This document shows, in pieces, positions 45,519 through 55,965 of a stretch of 64,000 nt of DNA (the first letter of the stretch is position 1; the number at the start of each line of letters is the position of its first letter). The DNA lies in contig JAEILZ010000001.1 of assembly GCA_018873225.1 (NCBI GenBank), forward strand, positions 8,370,001 through 8,434,000. The letters run 5' to 3'. This DNA is from [Phialemoniopsis] sp. UDSM-2020. Its lineage: Eukaryota > Ascomycota > Sordariomycetes > Thyridiales > Thyridiaceae. The notes under the pieces are model-generated. The model saw only the letters and a program-made list of their open reading frames with translations. It was not told the DNA's origin and searched no databases. Made by a program: the position numbers and the translations under genes.

Positions 45519-47006
45519 CTACTGCTTCAGCTGTAGCCTTGCGTTCCACCCCACGATGCAGCGGATCAGGTCCCAGTCCCCACGGTAGCCAACCCAGTCA
45601 GTGACGACGATGCCGGTGCAGGCGTCGCCGACGCTCAGCTGGCCGGGGCCCTTGCCGTGCTCGCCGTGGCGCAGGCACAGGTACTCGATGACGGCCGGGT
45701 TGACGCGCTGGGCGATCCTGTCGGGCCAGCAGTTTGCGTTGAAGAAGTTGCTGGCGCTGAGGAAGTTGACGAAGAAAGGGTTGGCACTGGAGTGCTCGTG
45801 CTCGCTCGTGTTTGTGATGGCAAAGGTCTGCTCGCCGCAGCGCTCGAGGTGGGCGCGGGCGAGGTCGATCTTCTTCTCTATGTTTGTGGTCTGGTCGACC
45901 TCGTAAAAGTCTTGGACGCGGATCTGGTTGGAGCCGCAGGTACCGTCGGCGCAGTTGTCGGGCCACGAGGAGCCGTCGACGCCCCACCCGCGGCCCTCGT
46001 GCTCGCCGCGCATCGAGTCGTCGAGGCCGAAGCGGCGCACCAGCACGATGCGGCCCCTCGCGTCGCCCAGGCGCGGGATGTTGGGGTCGGTGTACCAGCG
46101 GCGGGCGTCGTCGCCGCCCATGTAGCGGTCGCGCAGGTAGCGGCTCAGGTCGGCGTCGGAGCCCTTGCCCGTGCCCTCGCGCTTGAGGCTCATGAGCAGC
46201 ACCTCGGAGGGGTTGGCGTCGAGGAAGTCGTAGCAGTCGCGCAGCATGTCGGCGAGGTACTTGTTGCCCGTGAGGCTGATGGGGAAGGCGCTGTGGACGA
46301 GCGTCAGGTCGTCGTTGTCCGGGTTGGCGCTGACGCGTATGTCCATGAAGCGCACGCCGTTGTCGAGCTGCTCGCGCACGCCGACGGCCTGGCAGCGCAC
46401 CGACGGCAGGGCCGTGTGGCAGGTCGGGCTGTTGTGCGTCCCCGGGATGGACAGCGCCGTCAGCGGGTAGCCGTCGGCCAGGGCGCCCATCCAGCGGGAG
46501 AGCTGGGCGCTGCTGAAGATGGCGAGCGTGGCGCCCGACGCGATGTAGACGGCCGTCAGCTCCCGGTCGGCGCCGTCGAGGCGCTCCATGACGACGCTCT
46601 GCGGGCTCGGGGCCGGGCAGTCGACGGCGTACCGACCCGGCCCGCCGGGCGACTCGAAGACGAGGCGCAGGACCTCGCGGTTGGGGTCGGCGGCGCGGAT
46701 GTCGGTGCCTTTCGTCTCGAAGGGGCCGATGGGCACCGAGACGTCCTGCGGGTCGCGCGCCCCTGCGCCCTCGCGGCGCCGGACGCCCCAGAACTTGGCG
46801 GGCGCCTCGGTGGGCGCGGGCGCCGCCGGGGTCTGCTCGGTCTTGTTGAAGAGGCTGGTGATGGCGCCCGTGACGTTGGCGGTGACATTGGCGATGACCT
46901 CGCCGGCGCCGCCCGAGGGCAGGGGCACGGGGTCGCCCTCGTAGCGCTCGACGTGCTTGAGCTCGAGCGGGGCGACGGTCAGGTTGCGGATGGTGAGCGA
47001 GGCCAT
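45519..47006 (-). CDS. PI-PLC X-domain (bacterial-type) phosphodiesterase-like protein (495 aa)
   Basis: Single exon, ATG at 47006 (MASLTIRNLTVAPLELKHV); 23 codons upstream are open but look non-coding. The N-terminal about 170 residues form a beta-rich region unique to fungal members. Then comes the X domain: LTALSIPGTHNSP with the first catalytic His (about 190), VRFMDIRV, LVHSAFPISL with the second His (about 233), and DFLDANPSEVLLMSLKRE. The spacing matches single-domain bacterial PI-PLCs, which cleave phosphatidylinositol without calcium. There is no signal peptide and no Y, C2 or PH domain. The C-terminal NFFNANCWPDRIAQRVNPAV block is typical of the fungal homologues. Confidence 0.88.
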   Translation of the reverse strand: MASLTIRNLTVAPLELKHVERYEGDPVPLPSGGAGEVIANVTANVTGAITSLFNKTEQTPAAPAPTEAPAKFWGVRRREGAGARDPQDVSVPIGPFETKGTDIRAADPNREVLRLVFESPGGPGRYAVDCPAPSPQSVVMERLDGADRELTAVYIASGATLAIFSSAQLSRWMGALADGYPLTALSIPGTHNSPTCHTALPSVRCQAVGVREQLDNGVRFMDIRVSANPDNDDLTLVHSAFPISLTGNKYLADMLRDCYDFLDANPSEVLLMSLKREGTGKGSDADLSRYLRDRYMGGDDARRWYTDPNIPRLGDARGRIVLVRRFGLDDSMRGEHEGRGWGVDGSSWPDNCADGTCGSNQIRVQDFYEVDQTTNIEKKIDLARAHLERCGEQTFAITNTSEHEHSSANPFFVNFLSASNFFNANCWPDRIAQRVNPAVIEYLCLRHGEHGKGPGQLSVGDACTGIVVTDWVGYRGDWDLIRCIVGWNARLQLKQ

Positions 47007-47620
47007 GGTGGGATGGATTGGGTAGGGGTGGTGGGGGTACGGTGTCCAGAGGGGGAGGCAGAAGATGGCTCCCATATGGAGGAAGGGTGGGAGGGGAGAG
47101 GGGAGTTATACAAGAATGGGATGGTGATGTCAGGGGAAAGCTAAAGCTACTACCTCCACTGTAGGGGAGCTCTGCCCAGGTGCGATAGACGGTGTCTCCA
47201 AAGCCTCAGCCGCACAAGCAGGACTTCCTCCTCAACCGCCAGGTACTGCTATTGCTACAGGCACTGCCCCTCCAACAACTCTTTTCTCGTGTGAGTGAGT
47301 GACGCAAAGCTACTGGAGTGATCGGACTTGAGCGAGCTTGGCCTGGCGGGATGATTGGTGGGCGGGAGCTCGCGATGTGGGTGGCTTGGTGGATCTGACG
47401 CAGGCCGGCACAGCTGAAAAAAATGCAAGCTGTTTCGCCGACCCACATATAATGGTCTGTGGGAAGGCCCCCCACTGCCAGAACAGACATCATTTCGATC
47501 TTCCATGTGCAATTGAGAGCCAGGAAGTAAAGATATAAATATATAAAAAAAAAAAAATTAGAAATCCTTACAGAGGGAAAAGACAATTAAGAAGAGAGAA
47601 ACAAAAATGAAAAAAAGAAA
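47007..47620. other. Intergenic, no gene recognised
   Basis: Promoter of the PI-PLC gene and the 3' side of the tRNA gene. T-rich tracts read on the minus strand just below 47621 would serve as a Pol III terminator. An A-rich run is at 47545-47562. Confidence 0.5.
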
Positions 47621-47782
47621 TGCCCCCAGCCAGGATCGAACTGGCGACCTCCGGATATCCCATAGTTTTATCTATAGGTCAGAATTATCTAGGATAGAGA
47701 ATGTTAGAATGCAAAATTGTTCCGAGGAGCGAAAAGGGGTGACCCACGAGACCGGCGCTTTAACCAACTAAGCCATGGAGGC
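47621..47782 (-). tRNA. tRNA-Thr (CGT) with an 88 nt intron
   Basis: Read on the minus strand, the gene starts GCCTCCA and ends TGGGGGC plus A, pairing over seven positions with one U-G. The D arm TGGCTTAGTTGG matches the Pol III A box, and the T arm CAGTTCGATCCTGG contains a perfect B box. After the stem CCGGT the loop is CTCGTG, giving anticodon CGT (47748-47746). The 3' half resumes at about 47656 with TCCGG. The stem has a single T-T mismatch next to the loop. An 88 nt intron is long for a fungal tRNA. A T-run follows the 3' end. If the mismatch is real, the gene may be a decayed copy. Confidence 0.7.
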
Positions 47783-48318
47783 GATAAAGGAAAAACGGTC
47801 TTAAGTCAGCCTATACAGCCTGTGCCTCACAAAGATAGACCGCCATTATAGCTTGGTTGATTAAAGTGCCGGTCTGATAGGTCACCCTCTTTCTCTTCTC
47901 TAAACAGATTTACATTCTGACTAAAGCAGCTGTCAATGTGAAAGGGATTCTTCTAACACATCCGCTTCTTCCCGGCATTTATGTGCATATGCATGCAAAC
48001 ACCCTGACCGCTAGTTATGTTTTTCTATCTGGGTGTTCAAGTTGGGATGCGGTGTAACTTGTGTACAGATATCATTGCCTTCAAGAGAAGCCCCAACCCT
48101 TACATTTCTCAGTGCATATGTATTTCAATATGATCAAGGGCGCACTCTTCAGGCGCACATCTAGATGTAGCAGCCAGTTGGTCTGTAGAGGTCAGAGGAA
48201 GAGAAAGAGATACGGACATATTGGACAAGGCATTCTTGGTCAGTACAAAATCTTTCAAGGCAAACAACCTGGTATCTAGCCACTACGATGCAATTAGCAG
48301 TCTCGCCCTCTTTCTGAC

Positions 48319-48401
48319 CAGCAGTCTTGTTTGAAAATACTTGTTTGAAAATATGTGGCCGTTTTCAAGTGTCCCCCAAGGCACTTCAAACAAGACTGCG
48401 A
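48319..48401. repeat. Short inverted repeat, about 15 bp arms
   Basis: The arm AGTCTTGTTTGAA near 48323 reappears inverted as TTCAAACAAGACT near 48386, flanking about 50 bases that also hold a direct repeat of TGTTTGAAAATA. It could be a remnant of a small transposon or a hairpin; no gene is attached to it. Confidence 0.6.
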
Positions 48402-48658
48402 GCAAGACTGCGAAGAAGACGGCTGATTGGAGAGAGTGCGTGAATGGCCAAATGGGTTTGTTTCGATTCAGACACCCTATAATATCATTCGTGCTTGTCA
48501 ACGTCAGGGTGGCTGTCGGTAGTCCAAGTCTCGTCTGGTGCTCGTCTAGCTATTAAGCTAGATAGGCAGATATCCTCTTAGCCGCCCACGCGTCTTCCCA
48601 ACCAAAGTTATGCCTCCTCGGATGGTTGTCGACTTCTGTGCCTGGATGGTTGCTGGTG

Positions 48659-49087
48659 TCAACGAGGACGTTGCTCAATTCCCTCTTTACATGTGCCCTC
48701 GGTTCTGTTAGCTAACAAACAAGCTTTACCCACGCATTTCGAAGTCCAATTCTGTACAGGATTCATCGAGATTAGTATCTTACAATGCAAATAAAGAATG
48801 GTACCCCTCGACTCCTCTATACGACGAACAGGATAGCCTTTACCCTGAAAAATGTCCTTCGGACTTCCCCAGGAACGTAAGGGGAGTGTAAAGAGCTGTT
48901 GCTGTTGTTGTTTGATTGAGCCGGCTTTGATACTCTGATGGACGTCGAAAATTCCGAACCCCTTCAAATAATTTCCAGCTATTCGATATATCAAGATACT
49001 ATTCAAAACATCAAAGGTATCCATATCCATGAGCTCCTCATCAATATACATACAGAAAAGGTCCTCTTCTGTCTCATCCGGCAGCAT
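48659..49087 (-). CDS. Possible small protein, weak
   Basis: A 142-codon frame with ATG at 49087 begins with an acidic segment (MLPDETEEDLFCMYIDEEL) that is better in composition than random frames here, but the rest (a Gln run, then mixed residues) is poor. It lies in AT-rich gene-poor DNA and has no recognised family. It may be a gene fragment or chance. Confidence 0.2.
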   Translation of the reverse strand: MLPDETEEDLFCMYIDEELMDMDTFDVLNSILIYRIAGNYLKGFGIFDVHQSIKAGSIKQQQQQLFTLPLRSWGSPKDIFQGKGYPVRRIEESRGTILYLHCKILISMNPVQNWTSKCVGKACLLANRTEGTCKEGIEQRPR

Positions 49088-49645
49088 ATCTAGGTAGTCT
49101 AGATATGCCCGCTGTCAGACAGTGGAGCTCTGTCATCCAGCCTGCGCCCTTGCTGATTGGATGTAAGGATGCCCTCCTTCCCAAAACGGCGATTCGGTAG
49201 GACATACAGGACAATATCGACAGCAAGTATGATTAGAGTACGTATGCTGTCGTCTTTTTCTCACCGAAGGAAACAAGAGAATAGGATCGAGAAAGGCTTT
49301 CATTCACGTCTAGAAAGAACCTGACTTTGTGTGTGAGTGGTCGCTCCAAAAAGAACTCGCTCACCTGTAACTACCTACCTAGCCTAGTATCCTGTAGCGC
49401 AACAATCCTTGTCTTGTTATCGATAAGAAATTAATTTGCTCCCCGCAATCGCAGCAGCCAAGCAACCCCGCTAACCATGGCAAGTGATAGCGGTTTTCGG
49501 CCGCCCGCGTGCTACCAAAAAAAACTTCTGCAGGGACTCATTGCTGAGACAAATTTTTGTTCCCTCCACCGCGACAAACCCCGATTGACCAACAATCACC
49601 AACGCGTCCACCCCGGTTCACCACCGCACCGAGTGCCCAGCTGCA

Positions 49646-51431
49646 ATGTGCGGTATCGTCGCCCTCCTCCTTGGCGACCCCAAGGCTACCACGGCCGCCA
49701 TCGACATCCACGAGTCGCTGTACTACCTGCAGCACCGCGGACAGGATGCCGCCGGTATCACCGTGTCCCAGGGCGGCCGCGTCTACCAGGCCAAGGGCAA
49801 CGGCCTGGTCTCCAAGGTCATGAGCGACGGCGCCCGCCTCCAGCAGCTGCCCGGCAACCTCGGCATCGGCCACCTGCGCTACCCGACCGCCGGCAGCTCC
49901 TCCGTCTCCGAGGCCCAGCCCTTTTACGTCAACACCCCCTTTGGCCTCTGCATGAGCGTCAACGGCAACCTCGTCAACACCGACGAGCTCCGCGAGTTCC
50001 TCGACGTCGAGGCCCGCCGCCACATCAACTCGGACTCGGACTCGGAGCTGCTGCTCAACGTCTACGCCCACGCCCTCACCGAGCTCGGCAAGTCGCGCGC
50101 CAACTCTGAAGACATCTTCAACGCCCTCCGAACCGTATACGAGAAGTGCCAGGGCGGCTTCGCCTGCACCGTCATGATCGCCGGCTTCGGCATCCTCGGC
50201 TTCCGCGACGCCAACGGCATTCGGCCCCTGTGCATTGGCTCCCGCCCGTCGCTCACGCTCGAGGGCGCCACCGACTACTTCATGGCTTCCGAGTCTGTCG
50301 CCCTGACACAGCTCGGCTTCAGCAACATCCGCAACATCAAGCCCGGCGAGGCCGTCTTTATCCAGAAGGGAGGCTCGCCCATATATCGCCAGGTCGTCGA
50401 ACAAAGGACCTACAGCCCCGATGTGTTCGAGTACGTGTACTTTGCCAGGCCCGACACGGTCATGGACGGCATCTCGGTCTACAGGAGTCGACAGAACATG
50501 GGTGTCGAGCTGGCAAAGGAGATCAGGCAGGTTCTCGGCGACAAGATTATCGACGAGATCGACGTCGTTGTTCCTGTCCCAGAGACCAGTAACACTTCAG
50601 CGGCTGCACTGGCTGCGCAGCTGAACAAGCCCTACTCGAACGGATTTGTTAAGAACCGGTACGTCTTTCTTGAAAATGTGTATATGGAGGATCTTTCCGG
50701 ATTTGGATAATTGACATCCCGTGACAGATATGTATTCCGAACATTCATTCTCCCCAACCAGGGTCTGCGCAAGAAGAGCGTGCGCCGGAAGCTGTCGCCC
50801 ATCGAGTGCGAGTTCGAGGGCCGTAATGTCCTGCTCGTCGACGACAGCCTTGTCCGCGGCACCACGTCGCGGGAAATCGTGCAGATGGTGCGCGAGTGCA
50901 AGGCAAAAAAGGTCATCTTTGCCAGCTGCTCGCCCAAGATCACCAACCAGCACATCTACGGCATCGATCTGGCCGACCCTGCTGAGCTCGCCGCTCACGG
51001 CAGGACTACGGAGGAAATCGCCAAGCACATCCAGGCCGACCACCTGGTCTACCTGAGTCTGGAGGGCTTGACGTCGGCGTGCATGGACGCCCGTCACAAG
51101 GACAGCCTTGTGGACAGCTTTGAGGTTGGTGTCTTCAATGGTAAGTATGTGACGGGCGTGCCGGAGGGATACCACGAGCATCTCAGCTGCCTGCGCAAGT
51201 CGAAGAAGCGGCAGGCAGAGGCTGCCGGGTTGGCGCCCAATGGCCGAGATGAGCCGTCGGGGGAAGCGACACTCGTGACGAACAGCGGGCCGGTTAACGA
51301 CGTTGGCCCGGAGTACCGCGAGGACATCAGGTTTGTCAGCACCAATCCATTGACCCCTTCTGAGCAATACTAATACATGTCCTCCCGGTAGCATTCACAA
51401 CTTTGCGAGCGAAACCCGGAATCACGAATAA
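49646..51431 (+). CDS. ADE4: Amidophosphoribosyltransferase (551 aa)
   Basis: Exons 49646-50658, 50728-51330 and 51392-51431 (552 codons). The protein catalyses the first step of purine synthesis, PRPP plus glutamine to phosphoribosylamine. It starts MCGIVALLLGD, so Cys2 becomes the N-terminal nucleophile of the glutaminase after Met removal. LQHRGQDAAGI, GIGHLRYPTAG and NGNLVN are glutaminase motifs, and NVLLVDDSLVRGTTS is the PRPP-binding loop of the phosphoribosyltransferase half. There is no propeptide, as in yeast. Without the last splice the frame would instead end at 51373 with a different short tail; the intron has a TACTAATAC branch site, so splicing is preferred. It is followed in tandem by ARG1. 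Confidence 0.95.
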
Positions 51432-52314
51432 TGTTGCATTTTTAGAGCCATCGCTCCAGGTCGATCCTACCGGTCAGTGTCACCGATACCACCACCTACA
51501 CTGAGGGGCAAACGGATCGTAACAGAAAGAAAAAGAAGCAAAAGGGTCGTTGCATCGTGTTCTGATCAGTGGACTGCCAGTTCGCTACATCAATGTACCC
51601 ACAACGACAGTATCGTCTCCTTGAATCTGTCGTCTCCTTCATCAGTGCATCAGTCATCATCTTATCACCCTCTCCATTTTCCTCCCTATGAAAACACAAT
51701 TTCTAAATTCTGCCCTTTTCTTCCTCTGCTATTGGGAGGCGTCGCTCATGCGACTTGAGGGTTGTAGGTGGTAACGAAGTCGTTATTTAGCATATATCAC
51801 TGCAGTGTAGTGGTGGGTGCCCAGGTGCATCTCAAGGATTGATGAAACCCAGCATACAAATAGACATTGAGATCCTTCATTGGTGTATACCAACAGCTAC
51901 ATCCGGCGCTGTTCGGTTTTAGAGTCTAGAATTCAATTGATAGAAATAATGAATACTTGACCTTCCCACTTGAGGTAGTGATGAAGATCAGATCCATCCC
52001 GACTTAGTCCGATCTCGGGTGCCCCAACAGAATCGAATTGGATCCCTGCTGATAACACCAGGAGCAGCTGAGAGATAAGATAGAAGAAAAAAAGTCTGCC
52101 CCACAGCGGCGGTCAACTGGTCAATTCCCCCACACAAGCCTTGGTCCCCAAAATTTCCTTGACTCACATCACATCAGTCAACCTTTTCTCGACTACAAAA
52201 GATCACCTTTCTGATTCCTTTTCTGCTCAATTCTTTCTGCTTAGATTCTTTTCTAAGCACACACCTTTACGACACCCTCACGTAACCCCGACGTACCCCT
52301 CATATACCGCAACA
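51432..52314. promoter_or_regulatory. Intergenic and ARG1 promoter
   Basis: 3' flank of ADE4 and the ARG1 promoter/5' leader. The last 150 bases are CT-rich and contain the TGACTCA element listed separately. No coding gene is seen. Confidence 0.5.
52160..52166. promoter_or_regulatory. Gcn4/CPC1-type site TGACTCA
   Basis: A perfect TGACTCA lies about 150 bases upstream of the ARG1 ATG. Gcn4 in yeast and CPC1/CpcA in filamentous fungi bind this sequence to induce amino-acid biosynthetic genes on starvation. The position in an arginine gene promoter makes a functional site likely. Confidence 0.65.
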
Positions 52315-55300
52315 ATGGCTGGCGAGAAGGGAAAGGTCTGCTTGGCGTCAGTCTGCCCCTCCTCGTGCCCGCTCTTCCTCTTTGCGACAGCTTTGCGACG
52401 GACTGTTTGACTGACACACAACACACAACAGCTACTCTGGAGGACTTGACACCAGGTAAGTTCCATTGAGAAACTGTTATTTACATTTGGGCTACGCAGT
52501 ATGCGGCTAATACGAGCTCAACACAGCACGATTTTGGCATGGCTTCTGGAGGAGGGCTACAGCGTCGTGTGAGTTTCCCCGACTTTGCTCGGTGTCTTGG
52601 TGACACCGAGTTCCACATTGCGTGAAATCTCGATCAACACATCTTTGGACCTTGCATTCGACTTCGGCCCCATACAATGGCCAATTCGAAAAGAACGTCT
52701 TGCATATTTGTTTGGTGGAAGGCAACCTTTTTGCAGCCACCGCGAGCTGGTGGTCTTCAGTTCCCTCCCCCCGGCCCCGATGGCCGTCCCCGGTCTTCGG
52801 CCCCATCTCCGTGTTCCGCGCCGAGTTGACGAGACGTTTGTTCCGAATCCCTGCTGCCCCCGGAATCCAAGTACGATTGCATCCACCTCTCTCAGGGCGA
52901 TCACGCGGCAGCGCCGCGCGACTCGATGCCGGTAATAGCTTGTCCGCAGTCTACAATATGGTCACAGCTTCTCGAACATTCAATTGGAATCCGGGCAGAC
53001 GCCGGGTCGGTGGCAGAGACGGAGGCAGTAATCGAGTCACCTCTTCGGACATCACTGAGGTGTCTGTACGGATTGTGGTCTGGCGATGTCTCGATCCGGC
53101 TCATTATTGGGATGCAGACCAAATGTTGGCAGCAGCAGTAGCAGCACTGCCCGGCAACAGGAGCGTGTTTGATTGATGTCCCAAGGCGAAGTCCTGGAGG
53201 GCGATCGTCGCTTACCTTTCTACTGGCTTGGCTTGCACTTGACCGAAGCCTCACGCCCTTCCGCTTGCAGATTGTTCAGGGCAACTGAACACGTCTTCTG
53301 CGCACCAACAGCTCTTATTTAAGGCGTTCCAACGGCAACTAGGCGATCTTGGGTCCAAAGATGTGTTGATTGAGATTTCAATGTGCTCACTTTCATGAGT
53401 GAATAGTCGAACTAACAGCCAATAGCTGCTATCTCGCCAACGTTGGCCAGGAAGAGGACTGGGCTGCCGTTGAGAAGAAGGGTCAGTTACGAATCCCAAT
53501 TTCACCAGGTCGAACGATGTCAAAAGCGAGAAAAGATCATGAGACACCTTCGCCATTCAAGTTCTCAAGCTGACGGAATTTCTTTTTTACAGCCCTTCAG
53601 ATTGGTGCCGAGAAGGTACTTCCTCCCCGTCCACCCGCCAGAGGAGCACGCCCTTTCCGCCTGGTGAAGCTACTAACGCGCTATTCTAGATGATCATTGA
53701 TGATCTCAAGCGTGAGTTCGTCGAGGAGTAAGTCCACTTCCAGAGGATGTGCCTTACGACGTCTGCTGACCAGATCCCACAGGCTTTGCTGGAAGGCCGT
53801 CCAGTGCGTACGTAGCATCTTTCTGAAACTCCCCACCGTTTCAATCGACTTACAATCTAGTAGAACGCCATCTACGAGGACCAGTACCTTCTGGGTAAGC
53901 ATTTTGGTATCAGAACAGACATATCACAGAGTCTAATCCGTATCACAGGCACGTCTCTGGCCCGTCCTATCATCGCTCGTGGTCAGATGAAGGCTGCCGC
54001 CGCCACTGGGTAAGCTTACACACGGTACAGCGCGGTAGTCACCATATTGACCGAGAATCTGCAGTTGCCAGTTCGTCTCTCACGGCTGCGTAAGTGAACA
54101 CCATTAACCTGCGCATGTTGTTATTCATCAGACTAACCATTGTCTACAGACCGGCAAGGGGTAGGTTGATCCATCTGAATACGTCTCGGACGTCTTCAAA
54201 CGAAGACAACTAACTCGTGGCACAGCAACGACCAGATTCGCTTCGAGTTCGCCTTCTACACCATCAACCCTGCGATCAAGGTCATTGCCCCGTGGCGAGG
54301 TAAGCTGATGCCCGTACCGTCTGCATTCCACAGAATTCTTGACTGACCAATGCTTCCAGACCCGAAATTCTACAACCGCTTCCAGGGCCGCAACGATCTT
54401 CTCGACTATGCTGCCGAGAAGGGTATCCCCGTGACCAGCACCAAGGCCAAGCCTTACTCCATGGTGAGTGGCCTGCCAAGACACGAGATGCTGACTCCGT
54501 AGCTAACGTGATGCAAGGACGACAACTTCGCCCATTGCTCGTATGAGGCCGGCATGCTTGAGGACCCCAACGTCACGCCTCCCGATGACATGTGGACCCG
54601 CACCGTGTCCCCGCTCAAGGCCCCCGATACCCCCCTCGACATCACCATCCACTTCGACAAGGGTCTCCCCGTCAAGGTCGTCACCCCCAAGCAGACCGCC
54701 ACCGACTCGGTTGAGATCTTTGGTCTCCTGAACGACCTCGGGAAGGAGCACGGTGTCGGCCGTGTCGACATCGTCGAGAACAGGTTCATCGGCTTGAAGT
54801 CCAGGGGATGCTACGATTCTCCCGGCATGACCATCCTGCGCCTTGCCCACATCAGCCTCGAGGGCCTGGTCCTCGATGGCCGTGTCCGCGCTCTCCGTGA
54901 CAACCTGAGCAAGCAGTGGTCCGAGCTGCTCTACAACGGCTACTACTACAGCCCCGAGCGCGAGTTCCTCCAGCCCAGTCTGGACCACTCCCAGCAGCGC
55001 GTCAACGGCGAGGTCCGCCTCCGCCTGTACAAGGGCCACGCCTACTGCCTGGGCCGCACCTCCCAGGAGAAGCTCTACTCCGAGGAGGACGCCTCCATGG
55101 ACTCGCTCACCACCTTTGACCCCTCCGAGACGGTAAGTTATGCTCGCCCGGGAATCGGTGTGAAGATCTCGGTTGCTGACCATGTTCACAGTCTGGTTTC
55201 GTCACCATCAACGCTATCCGCCTCAAGAAGGTACGTCAGGAGTGATCTCATTGTGCTTGATTTGCCTGACATGTTGCTGACCCCATTTACAGTACGGTCT

Positions 55301-55331
55301 CCAGAAGGCCGAGGCCGGCGAGAAGTTCTAG
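52315..55331 (+). CDS. ARG1: Argininosuccinate synthase (about 417 aa)
   Basis: About sixteen exons. The first ends at 52346 and the third at 52568. The fourth starts at 53426 after an 857 nt intron. An 11 nt exon lies at 54150-54160, and the stop is at 55331. The enzyme joins citrulline and aspartate with ATP in arginine synthesis. The start [19 protein letters not shown] carries the ATP-binding P-loop [45 protein letters not shown] and [10 protein letters not shown] are all conserved blocks. The C-terminus [12 protein letters not shown] is typical. Length is normal. The 5' half is split into unusually small exons (one encodes four residues). A transposon-like insert sits in the third intron. 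Confidence 0.95.
52614..53385. mobile_element. Transposon-like insert with inverted ends inside ARG1 intron 3
   Basis: The sequence 52625-52651 reappears inverted at 53352-53378 with one mismatch in 27 bases, and the adjoining CACATTG heptamer is also inverted at both ends. The span is about 770 bases. The intron flanking it would be about 85 nt without the insert, the normal size here. No transposase frame is recognised, so a non-autonomous or decayed element is likely; no clear target-site duplication is visible. Confidence 0.65.
54150..54160 (+). other. 11 nt microexon of ARG1
   Basis: Between an acceptor CTACAG and a donor GTAGGT, 11 bases encode Thr-Gly-Lys plus two bases of Gly, joining GCTGC before it and AACGACCAG after it to give the invariant GCTGKGNDQ block. 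The conserved protein sequence makes the exon certain. Confidence 0.85.
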
Positions 55332-55965
55332 GTTGGTAATGGTGCTCTGAAATAGGGAGCTGTTTTTGGGAGGTTTTTGGGCGAAGTGGGGGTCTCGGAT
55401 TACAAAAAAATAGATGGTAGAAACTCGGGGATGACTCCCTTGTCTTCATCATAAATATCAGAAATTTGCAATGATTCCCGTTCCTTGGCTCTCCTCCTGT
55501 GTCTGAGGAGAGTATTCATGGTCTTCTTCCCTGCTTAAACGGTTTCTTGTTATTGAAGGTGGTCGTTGGAAGATATCAGCAACACCATCCTCGATTTTTC
55601 ACGACATCCGTGACCAAACAAATGCATGCAAACTATCGTATATTTTCGTCATTTCGTAGCGACTATCTAGCTAGTTATGCCACCTCTGCTGGCCAGATAG
55701 ATGAAGCTTTCTTCAAACTGGCTCGTCCTTCCATGGGATTTTTTTTCGAATAGTCCCTTCCAAGATATCAACAAATACAGGCTTTTTTGACCTCGTACCA
55801 CGGTAATGCTGTCCCACACTGGCAAATCATGCCCGCCCGAGTAATCCGACAAATGCAGCGGACCAAAAACGACTTCACCTCGTCTCAAAAACGCCATGCT
55901 CTGCTGTTTTGGTCCCAGAAAACATACAGCAGTAACAGTGATAAATAGGGGCAGACAGAACAACA
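55332..55965. other. Convergent 3' flanks
   Basis: About 630 bases between ARG1 and the convergent RAD53-like kinase gene. No coding frame is convincing. Confidence 0.5.

Larger units (their letters stand above)
47783..49645. other. AT-rich gene-poor stretch
   Basis: AT-richer than the rest of the window. It contains a small inverted repeat near 48319-48400 (separate entry) and a 142-codon minus-strand frame (separate entry). The last 200 bases hold the promoter of the amidophosphoribosyltransferase gene. Nothing else is recognised. Confidence 0.5.

Noticed and set aside
45657..47144. 495-codon open frame on the plus strand
   Set aside because: It is exactly antisense to the intact PI-PLC gene and its low-complexity Val/Ala/Gly/Asp composition is the expected shadow of GC-rich coding sequence.
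48319..48401. Possible CRISPR-like or hairpin array
   Set aside because: Only one inverted pair and one short direct repeat; eukaryotic DNA and no array.
49538..50404. 288-codon minus-strand frame
   Set aside because: Antisense to ADE4, rich in Val/Ala/Glu/Asp, no homology pattern.
52622..53176. 184-codon plus-strand frame inside the ARG1 intron
   Set aside because: Considered as a possible transposase; it lacks any transposase motif and includes one inverted end of the element, so it is not treated as a gene.
54503..55189. 228-codon minus-strand frame
   Set aside because: Antisense to the conserved last exons of ARG1.
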